In this document: piece after piece, positions 50,830 through 61,230 of the stretch
How the letters are laid out: every line of letters starts with the position of its first letter
Numbering within the stretch: position 1 is the stretch's first letter
Assembly (NCBI GenBank): GCA_947561715.1
Contig: OX387203.1
Span: 17,732,001 to 17,796,000, forward strand
Reading direction: 5' to 3'
Source: Ascidia mentula
Taxonomy: Eukaryota; Chordata; Ascidiacea; Phlebobranchia; Ascidiidae
Length of the DNA: 64,000 bases
Notes under the pieces: model-generated
Databases searched by the model: none
Told to the model about the DNA's origin: nothing
What the model saw: only the letters and a program-made list of their open reading frames with translations
Made by a program: the position numbers and the translations under genes

Positions 50830-53800
50830 TCAAATTAATTTAATTCCGCCCTACCTTAATAGCCACCATAGTCCCAAACATGCCTTTTCGTTCGCGAATA
50901 AAAAATTAAAGGACATACGCCAATTTGGTTTACACTGCTCGTTTTGTACTGCAATCTAGTAATTGTGTACAAAATTTCAAGTCGCTTGATACAAAAATGT
51001 TCAAATCACAGGCGGACAACTCTCAAAATTACTTAATTCCGCCCAACCTTAGCCACCATAGTTCCAAACATGCATTTTTGTTCGCGAATAAAAAACTAAA
51101 AGACATACGCCAATTTGGATTACACTGCTCGTTTTGTACTGGCATCTAGTATTTGTGTGCAAAATTTCAAGTTGCTTGATACAAAAATGTTCAAATCACA
51201 GGCGGACAACCCTCAAAATTACTTAATTCCGCCCAACCTTAGCCACCATAGTTCCAAACATGCATTTTCGTTCGCGAATAAAAAGGTAAAAGACATACGC
51301 CAATTTGGTTTGAACTGCTCGTTTTGTACTGGCATCTAGTATTTGTGTGCAAAATTTCAAGTTGCTTGATACAAAAATGTTCAAATCACAGGCGGACAAC
51401 TCTCAACATTACTTAATTCCGCCCAACCTTAGCCACCATAGTTCAAAACATGCATTTTCGTTCGCGAATAAAAAACTAAAAGACATACGCCAATTTGGAT
51501 TACACTGCTCGTTTTATACTGGCATCTAGTATTTGTGTGCAAAATTTCAAGTCGCTTGATACAAAAATGTTCAAATCACAGGCGGACAACTCTCAAAATT
51601 ACTTAATTCCGCCCAACCTTAGCCACCATAGTTCCAAACATGCATTTTCGTTCGCGAATAAAAAACTAAAAGACATACGCCAATTTGGATTACACTGCTC
51701 GTTTTATACTGGCATTTAGTATTTGTGTGCAAAATTTCAAGTCGCTTGATACAAAAAAGTTCAAATCACAGGCGGACAACTCTCAAATTTATTTAATTCC
51801 GCCCTACCTTAATAGCCACCATAGTTCCAAACATGCCTTTTCGTTCGCGAATAAAAAACTAAAAGACATACGTCAATTTGGTTTACACTGCTCGTTTTGT
51901 ACTGGCATCTAGTATTTGTGTGCAAAATTTCAAGTCGCTTGATGCAAAAATGTTCAAATCACAGGCGGACAACTCTCAAAAGTACTGAATTCCGCCGAAC
52001 CTTAGCCACCATAGTTCCAAACATGCCTTTTCGTTCGCGAACAAAAAACTAAAAAACATAGGCAAATTTGGTTTACACTGCTCGTTTTGTACTGGCATCT
52101 AGTATTGGTGTGCAAAATTTCAAGTCGCTTGATACAAAAAAGTTCAAATCACAGGCGGACAACTCTCAAATTTATTTAATTCCGCCCTACCTTAATAGCC
52201 ACCATAGTCCCAAACATGCCTTTTCGTTCGCGAATAAAAAATTAAAGGACATACGCCAATTTGGTTTACACTGCTCGTTTTGTACTGCAATCTAGTAATT
52301 GTGTACAAAATTTCAAGTCGCTTGATACAAAAATGTTCAAATCACAGGCGGACAACTCTCAAAATTACTTAATTCCGCCCAACCTTAGCCACCATAGTTC
52401 CAAACATGCATTTTCGTTCGCGAATAAAAAACTAAAAGACATACGCCAATTTGGATTACACTGCTCGTTTTGTACTGGCATCTAGTATTTCTGTGCAAAA
52501 TTTCAAGTTGCTTGATACAAAAATGTTCAAATCACAGGCGGACAACTCTCAAAATTACTTAATTCCGCCCAAACTTAGCCACCATAGTAACAAACATGCA
52601 TTTTCGTTCGCGAATTAAAAGGTAAAAGACATACGCCAATTTGGTTTAAACTGCTCGTTTTGTACTGGCATCTAGTATTTGTGTGCAAAATTTCAAGTTG
52701 CTTGATACAAAAATGTTCAAATCACAGGCGGACAACTCTCAAAATAACTTAATTCCGCCCAACCTTAGCCACCATAGTTCCAAACATGCATTTTCGTTCG
52801 CAAATAAAAAACTAAAAGACATACGCCAATTTGGATTACACTGCTCGTTTTATACTGGCATCTAGTATTTGTATGCAAAATTTCAAGTCGCTTGATACAA
52901 AAATGTTCAAATCACAGGCGGACAACTCTCAAAATTACTTAATTCCGCCGAACCTTAGCCACCATAGTTCCAAACATGCATTTTCGTTCGCGAATAAAAA
53001 ACTAAAATACATAGGCAAATTTGGTTTAAACTGCTCGTTTTGTACTGGCATCTAGTATTTGTGTGCAAAATTTCAAGTCGCTTGATGCAAAAATGTTCAA
53101 ATCACAGGCGGACAACTCTCAAAAGTACTGAATTCCGCCCAACCTTAGCCACCATAGTTCCAAACATGCCTTTTCGTTCGCGAATAAAAAACTAAAAAAC
53201 ATAGGCAAATTTGGTTTACACTGCTCGTTTTGTACTGGCATCTAGTATTGGTGTGCAAAATTTCAAGTCGCTTGATACAAAAATGTTCAAATCACAGGCG
53301 GACAACTCTCAAATTAATTTAATTCCGCCCTACCTTAATAGCCACCATAGTCCCAAACATGCCTTTTCGTTCGCGAATAAAAAATTAAAGGACATACGCC
53401 AATTTGGTTTACACTGCTCGTTTTGTACTGCAATCTAGTAATTGTGTACAAAATTTCAAGTCGCTTGATACAAAAATGTTCAAATCACAGGCGGACAACT
53501 CTCAAAATTACTTAATTCCGCCCAACCTTAGCCACCATAGTTCCAAACATGCATTTTTGTTCGCGAATAAAAAACTAAAAGACATACGCCAATTTGGATT
53601 ACACTGCTCGTTTTGTACTGGCATCTAGTATTTGTGTGCAAAATTTCAAGTTGCTTGATACAAAAATGTTCAAATCACAGGCGGACAACCCTCAAAATTA
53701 CTTAATTCCGCCCAACCTTAGCCACCATAGTTCCAAACATGCATTTTCGTTCGCGAATAAAAAGGTAAAAGACATACGCCAATTTGGTTTGAACTGCTCG

Positions 53801-54968
53801 TTTTGTACTGGCATCTAGTATTTGTGTGCAAAATTTCAAGTTGCTTGATACAAAAATGTTCAAATCACAGGCGGACAACTCTCAACATTACTTAATTCCG
53901 CCCAACCTTAGCCACCATAGTTCCAAACATGCATTTTCGTTCGCGAATAAAAAGGTAAAAGACATACGCCAATTTGGTTTGAACTGCTCGTTTTGTACTG
54001 GCATCTAGTATTTGTGTGCAAAATTTCAAGTCGCTTGATACAAAAATGTTCAAATCACAGGCGGACAACTCTCAAAATTACTTAATTCCGCCCAACCTTA
54101 GCCACCATAGTTCCAAACATGCATTTTCGTTCGCGAATAAAAAACTAAAAGACATACGCCAATTTGGATTACACTGCTCGTTTTATACTGGCATCTAGTA
54201 TTTGTGTGCAAAATTTCAAGTCGCTTGATACAAAAAAGTTCAAATCACAGGCGGACAACTCTCAAATTTATTTAATTCCGCCCTACCTTAATAGCCACCA
54301 TAGTTCCAAACATGCCTTTTCGTTCGCGAATAAAAAACTAAAAGACATACGTCAATTTGGTTTACACTGCTCGTTTTGTACTGGCATCTAGTATTTGTGT
54401 GCAAAATTTCAAGTCGCTTGATGCAAAAATGTTCAAATCACAGGCGGACAACTCTCAAAAGTACTGAATTCCGCCGAACCTTAGCCACCATAGTTCCAAA
54501 CATGCCTTTTCGTTCGCGAACAAAAAACTAAAAAACATAGGCAAATTTGGTTTACACTGCTCGTTTTGTACTGGCATCTAGTATTGGTGTGCAAAATTTC
54601 AAGTCGCTTGATACAAAAAAGTTCAAATCACAGGCGGACAACTCTCAAATTTATTTAATTCCGCCCTACCTTAATAGCCACCATAGTCCCAAACATGCCT
54701 TTTCGTTCGCGAATAAAAAATTAAAGGACATACGCCAATTTGGTTTACACTGCTCGTTTTGTACTGCAATCTAGTAATTGTGTACAAAATTTCAAGTCGC
54801 TTGATACAAAAATGTTCAAATCACAGGCGGACAACTCTCAAAATTACTTAATTCCGCCCAACCTTAGCCACCATAGTTCCAAACATGCATTTTCGTTCGC
54901 GAATAAAAAACTAAAAGACATACGCCAATTTGGATTACACTGCTCGTTTTGTACTGGCATCTAGTATT
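49765..54968 (+). repeat. 2,479-base (13-monomer) tandem duplication
   Basis: Sequence from about 49,765 repeats at offset 2,479 until about 54,968, slightly over two units. Paired markers are TCTGTGC at 50,011 and 52,490, CAAATTAATTT near 50,831 and 53,310, and GACAACCCTC near 51,206 and 53,685. Units differ in places, for example TTTACACTGC versus TTTAAACTGC near 50,551 and 53,030. This duplication overlaps the right end of the 4,200-base one. Confidence 0.8.
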
Positions 54969-55178
54969 TGTGTGCAAAATTTCAAGTTGCTTGATACAAA
55001 AATGTTCAAATCACAGGCGGACAACTCTCAAAATTACTTTATTCCGCCCAACCTCAGCCACCATAGTTCCAAACATGCATTTTCGTTCGCGAATAAAAAG
55101 GTAAAAGACATACGCCAATTTGGTTTGAACTGCTCGTTTTATACTGGCATCTAGTATTTGTGTGCAAAATTTCAAGTT

Positions 55179-57050
55179 GCTTGATACAAAAATGTTCAAA
55201 TCACAGGCGGACAACTCTCAACATTACTCAATTCCGCCCAACCTTAGCCACCATAGTTCAAAACATGCATTTTCGTTCGCGAATAAAAAACTAAAAGACA
55301 TACGCCAATTTGGATTACACTGCTCGTTTTATACTGGCATCTAGTATTTGTGTGCAAAATTTCAAGTCGCTTGATACAAAAATGTTCAAATCACAGGCGG
55401 ACAACTCTCAAAATTACTTAATTCCGCCCAACCTTAGCCACCATAGTTCCAAACATGCATTTTCGTTCGCGAATAAAAAACTAAAAGACATACGCCAATT
55501 TGGATTACACTGCTCGTTTTATACTGGCATCTAGTATTTGTGTGCAAAATTTCAAGTCGCTTGATACAAAAATGTTCAAATCACAGGCGGACAACTCTCA
55601 AATTTATTTAATTCCGCCCAACCTTAATAGCCACCATAGTCCCAAACATGCCTTTTCGTTCGCAAAAAAAAAATTAAAGGACATACGCCAATTTGGTTTA
55701 CACTGCTCGTTTTGTACTGCAATCTAGTAATTGTGTACAAAATTTCAAGTCGCTTGATGCAAAAATGTTCAAATCACAGGCGGACAACTCTCAAAATTAC
55801 TTAATTCCGCCCAACCTTAGCCACCATAGTTCCAAACATGCATTTTCGTTCGCGAATAAAAAACTAAAAGACATACGCCAATTTGGATTACACTGCTCGT
55901 TTTGTACTGGCATCTAGTATTTCTGTGCAAAATTTCAAGTTGCTTGATACAAAAATGTTCAAATCACAGGCGGACAACTCTCAAAATTACTTAATTCCGC
56001 CCAAACTTAGCCACCATAGTAACAAACATGCATTTTCGTTCGCGAATTAAAAGGTAAAAGACATACGCCAATTTGGTTTAAACTGCTCGTTTTGTACTGG
56101 CATCTAGTATTTGTGTGCAAAATTTCAAGTTGCTTGATACAAAAATGTTCAAATCACAGGCGGACAACTCTCAAAATTACTTAATTCCGCCCAACCTTAG
56201 CCACCATAGTTCCAAACATGCATTTTCGTTCGCAAATAAAAAACTAAAAGACATACGCCAATTTGGATTACACTGCTCGTTTTATACTTGCATCTAGTAT
56301 TTGTGTGCAAAATTTCAAGTCGCTTGATACAAAAATGTTCAAATCACAGGCGGACAACTCTCAAAATTACTTAATTCCGCCGAACCTTAGCCACCATAGT
56401 TCCAAACATGCCTTTTCGTTCGCGAATAAAAAACTAAAATACATAGGCAAATTTGGTTTACACTGCTCGTTTTGTACTGGCATCTAGTATTTGTGTGCAA
56501 AATTTCAAGTCGCTTGATGCAAAAATGTTCAAATCACAGGCGGACAACTCTCAAAAGTACTGAATTCCGCCCAATCTTAGACACCATAGTTCCAAACATG
56601 CCTTTTCGTTCGCGAATAAAAAACTAAAAAACTTAGGAAAATTTGGTTTACACTGCTCGTTTTGTACTGGCATCTAGTATTGGTGTGCAAAATTTCAAGT
56701 CGCTTGATACAAAAATGTTCAAATCACAGGCGGACAACTCTCAAATTTATTTAATTCCGCCCTACCTTAATAGCCACCATAGTCCCAAACATGCCTTTTC
56801 GTTCGCGAATAAAAAATTAAAGGACATACGCCAATTTGGTTTACACTGCTCGTTTTGTACTGCAATCTAGTAATTGTGTACAAAATTTCAAGTCGCTTGA
56901 TACAAAAATGTTCAAATCACAGGCGGACAACTCTCAAAATTACTTAATTCCGCCCAACCTTAGCCACCATAGTTCCAAACATGCATATTTGTTCGCGAAT
57001 AAAAAACTAAAAGACATACGCCAATTTGGATTACACTGCTCGTTTTATAC
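55179..57050 (+). repeat. Further copy of the 49.3-51.1 kb segment (offset 5,911)
   Basis: Monomer order matches 49,270-51,100 at a constant offset of 5,911, including the GCAAAAAAAAA monomer (55,662), TCTGTGC (55,922) and TAGTAACAAAC (about 56,018). It has more private changes than other copies, such as ACTTGCATCTAG near 56,286, CCAATCTTAGACACC near 56,572, AACTTAGGAAAATTTGG near 56,631 and CATGCATATTTG near 56,981. Divergence therefore rises toward the island that follows. Confidence 0.75.
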
Positions 57051-60000
57051 TGTCATCTAGTATTTGTGTGCAAAATTTCAAGTCGCTTGATACAAAACAT
57101 GTTCAAATCACAGGCGGACAACTCCCAAATTTATTTAATTCCGCCCTACCTTAACAGCCACCATAGTTCCAAACATGCCTTTTCGTTCGCGAATAAAAAA
57201 CTAAAAAACATAGGCAAATTTGGTTTACACTGCTCGTTTTGTACTGGCATCTAGTATTGGTGTGCAAAATTTCAAGTCGCTTGATACAAAAATGTTCAAA
57301 TCACAGGCGGACAACTCTCAAAATTTCTTAATTCCAGCCAACCTTAGCCACCATAGTTTCAAACATGCGTTTTCGTTCGTGAATAAAAACTAAAAGACAT
57401 ACGCCAATTTGGTTTACACTGCTCGTTTTTTACTGGCATCTAGTATTTGAGTGCAAAATTTCAAGTCGTCTGATATAAAAATGATCAAATCACAGGCGGA
57501 CAACTCTCAAAATTACTTAATTCCGCCGAACCTTAGCCACCATAGTTCCAAACATGCATTTTCGTTCGCGAATAAAAAGGTAAAAGACATACGCCAATTT
57601 GGTTTAAACTGCTCGTTTTGTACTGGCATCTAGTATTTGTGTGCAAAATTTCAAGTTGCTTGATACAAAAATGTTCAAATCACAGGCGGACAACTCTCAA
57701 AATTACTTAATTCCGCCCAAGCTTAGCCACCATAGTTCCAAACATACATTTTCGTTCGCGAATAAAAAACTAAAAGACATACGCCAATTTGGATTGCACT
57801 GCTCGTTTTATACTGGCATCTAGTATTTGTGTGCAAAATTTCAAGTCGCTTGATACAAAAATGTTCAAATCACAGGCGGACAACTCTCAAAATTACTTAA
57901 TTCCGCCCAACCTTAGCCACCATAGTTCCAAACATGCATTTTCGTTCGCGAATAAAAAACTAAATGACATACGCGAATTTGGATTACACTGCTCGTTTTA
58001 TACTGGCATCTAGTATTTGTGTGCAAAATTTCAAGTCGCTTGATACAAAAATGTTCAAATCACAGGCGGACAACTCTCAAATTTATTTAATTCCGCCCAA
58101 CCTTAATAGCCACCATAGTCCCAAACATGCCTTTTCGTTCGCGAATAAAAAATTAAAGGACATACGCCAATTTGGTTTACACTGCTCGTTTTGTACTGCA
58201 ATCTAGTAATTGTGTACAAAATTTCAAGTCGCTTAATACAAAAATGTTCAAATCACAGGCGGACAACTCTCAAAATTACTTAATTCCGCCCAACCTTAGC
58301 CACCATAGTTCCAAACATGCATTTTCGTTCGCGAATAAAAAACTAAAAGACATACGCCAATTTGGATTACACTGCTCGTTTTGTACTGGCATCTAGTATT
58401 TGTGTGCAAAATTTCAAGTTGCTTGACACAAAAATGTTCAAATCACAGGCGGACAACTCTCAAAATTACTTAATTCCGCCCAACCTTAGCCACCATAGTT
58501 CCAAACATCCATTTTCGTTCGCGAATAAAAAACTAAAAGACATACGTCAATTTGGATTGCACTGCTCGTTTTATACTGGCATCTAGTATTTGTGTGCAAA
58601 ATTTCAAGTCGCTTGATACAAAAATGTTCAAATCACAGGCGGACAACTCTCAAAATTACTTAATTCCGCCCAACCTTAGCCACCATAGTTCCAAACATGC
58701 ATTTTCGTTCGCGAATAAAAAGGTAAAAGGCATACGCCAATTTGGTTTAAACTGCCCGTTTTGTACTGGCATCTAGTATTTGTGTGCAAAATTTCAAGTT
58801 GCTTGATACAAAAATGTTCAAATCACAGGCGGACAACTCTCAAAATTACTTAATTCCGCCCAACCTTAGCCACCATAGTTCCAAACATGCGTTTTCGTTC
58901 GCGAATAAAAAACTAAAAAACATAGGCAAATTTGGTTTACACTGCTCGTTTTTTACTGGCATCTAGTATTTGTGTGCAAAATTTCAAGTCGCTTGATACA
59001 AAACATGTTCAAATCACAGGCGGACAACTCTCAAATTTATTTAATTCCGCCCTACCTTAATAGCCACCATAGTTCCAAACATGCCTTTTCGTTCGCGAAT
59101 AAAAAACTAAAAAACATAGGCAAATTTGGTTTACACTGCTCGTTTTTTACTGGCATCTAGTATTTGTGTGCAAAATTTCAAGTCGCCTGATATAAAAATG
59201 ATCAAATCACAGGCGGACAACTCTCAAAATTACTTAATTCCGCCCAACCTTAGCCACCCTAGTTCCAAACATCCATTTTCGTTCGCGAATAAAAAACTAA
59301 AAGACATACGCCAATTTGGATTGCACTGCTCGTTTTATACTGGCATCTAGTATTTGTGTGCAAAATTTCAAGTCGCTTGATACAAAAATTTTCAAATCAC
59401 AGGCGGACAACTCTCAAAATTACTTTATTCCGCCCAACCATAGCCACCATAGTTCCAAACATGCATTTTCGTTCGCGAATAAAAAGGTAAATGACATACG
59501 CGAATTTGGATTACACTGCTCGTTTTATACTGGCATCTAGTATTTGTGTGCAAAATTTCAAGTCGCTTGATACAAAAATGTTCAAATCACAGGCGGACAA
59601 CTCTCAAAATTACTTAATTCCGCCCAAGCTTAGCCACCATAGTCCCAAACATGCCTTTTCGTTCGCGAATAAAAAATTAAAGGACATACGCCAATTTGGT
59701 TTACACTGCTCGTTTTGTACTGCAATCTAGTAATTGTGTACAAAATTTCAAGTCGCTTGATACAAAAATGTTCAAATCACAGGCGGACAACTCTCAAAAT
59801 TACTTAATTCCGCCCAACCTTAGCCATTATAGTTCCAAACATGCATTTTCGTTCGCGAATAAAAAACTAAAATACATACGCCAATTTGGATTACACTGCT
59901 CGTTTTGTACTGGCATCTAGTATTTGTGTGCAAAATTTCAAGTTGCTTGATACAAAAATGTTCAAATCACAGGCGGACAACTCTCAAAATTACTTAATTC

Positions 60001-60120
60001 CGCCCAACCTTAGCCACCATAGTTCCAAACATGCATTTTCGTTCGCGAATAAAAAGGTAAAAGGCATACGCCAATTTGGTTTAAACTGCCCGTTTTGTAC
60101 TGGCATCTAGTATTTGTGTG
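57051..60120 (+). repeat. Divergent island, part 1: two compressed, unequal copies
   Basis: Rare markers recur in the same order but with shrinking offsets: TACAAAACATG (57,091 and 58,997; 1,906), GATATAAAAATGATC (57,472 and 59,190; 1,718), AAATGACATACGCG (57,962 and 59,488; 1,526) and AAAAGGCATACG (58,725 and 60,059; 1,334). The steps are about one monomer each, so the right copy lacks single monomers at three places, or the left gained them. Private changes are more frequent than in the HOR regions. Confidence 0.7.
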
Positions 60121-60265
60121 CAAAATTTCAAGTTGCTTGATACAAAAATGTTCAAACCACAGGCGGACAACTCTCAAAATTATTTAATTCCGCCCAACCT
60201 TAGCCACCATAGTTCCAAACATGCCTTTTCGTTCGCGAATAAAAAACTAAAAAACATAGGCAAAT

Positions 60266-61230
60266 TTGGTTTACACTGCTCGTTTTGTACTGGCATCTAG
60301 TATTTGTGTGGAGAATTTCAAGTCGCCTGAAAAAAAAATGTTCAAATCACAGGCGGACAACTCTAAAAATTACGTAATTCCGCCGAACCTTAGCCACCAT
60401 AGTTCCAAACATGCGTTTTCGTTCGCGAATAAAAAACTTAAAGACATACGTCAATTTGGTTTACACTGCTCGTTTTGTACTGGCATCTAGTATTTGTGTG
60501 CAACATTTCAAGTCGCTTGATACAAAAATGTTCAAATCACAGGCGGATAACTCTCAAATTTATTTAATTCCGCCTAACCTTAATAGCCACCATAGTTTCA
60601 AACATGCGTTTTCGTTCGCGCAGAAATAAAAAAACTAAAGGACATAGGCCAATTGGGTTTTGACTACTCGTTTTGTACTGGCATCTAGTATTTGTGTGCA
60701 AAATTTCAAGTCGTCTGATTCAAAAATGTTCAAATCACAGGCGGACAACTCTCAAAATTACTTAATTCCGCCTAACCTTAGCCACCATAGTTTCAAACAT
60801 GCGTTTTCGTTCGGGAATAAAAAACTAAAACACATATGCCAATTTGGTTTTCACTGCTCGTTTTGTACTGACATCTAGTATTTGTGTGCAAAATTTCAAG
60901 TCGCTTGATATAAAAATGTTCAAATCACAGACGGACAACTCTCAAAATTTTTTAATTCCAGCCAACCTTAGCCACCATAGTTTCAAACATGCGTTTTCGT
61001 TCGTGAATAAAAACTAAAAGACATACGCCAATTTGGTTTACACTGCTCGTTTTTTACTGGCATGTAGTATTTGTGTGCAAAATTTCAAGTCGTCTGATAC
61101 AAAAAAGTTCAAATCACTGGCGGGCAACTCTCAATATTAGTTAATTCCGCCCAACCTTAGCCACCATAGTTCCAAACATGCGTTTTCGTTCGCGAATAAA
61201 AAACTAAAAGACATACGTCAATTTGGTTTA
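60266..61230 (+). repeat. Divergent island, part 2: most degenerate monomers in the window
   Basis: These five or so monomers carry many private changes: GGAGAATTTCAAG and GAAAAAAAAATG near 60,310-60,340, AATTACGTAATTCC near 60,369, GGCGGATAAC near 60,544, TTCGCGCAGAAATAAAAA near 60,616, CCAATTGGGTTTTGAC near 60,649, TTCGGGAATAA near 60,810, CAGACGGAC and TTCCAGCC near 60,928-60,963, and CACTGGCGGGCAAC near 61,115. The TTCGCGAA palindrome is lost or altered in at least three of them. They remain in array phase and orientation. They resemble unhomogenised older satellite, as often found at edges of active HOR domains. Confidence 0.75.

Noticed and set aside
55011..55214. 67-codon open frame on the minus strand
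   Set aside because: It lies wholly within ordinary monomers and opens only because of private changes such as TACTTTATTCC and CCTCAGCC. Sister monomers have stops there.
60600..60670. Possible foreign insertion at GCGCAGAAATAAAAAAAC
   Set aside because: The sequence realigns to the monomer with a few inserted bases and the array phase continues, so it is local degeneration and not an insertion.
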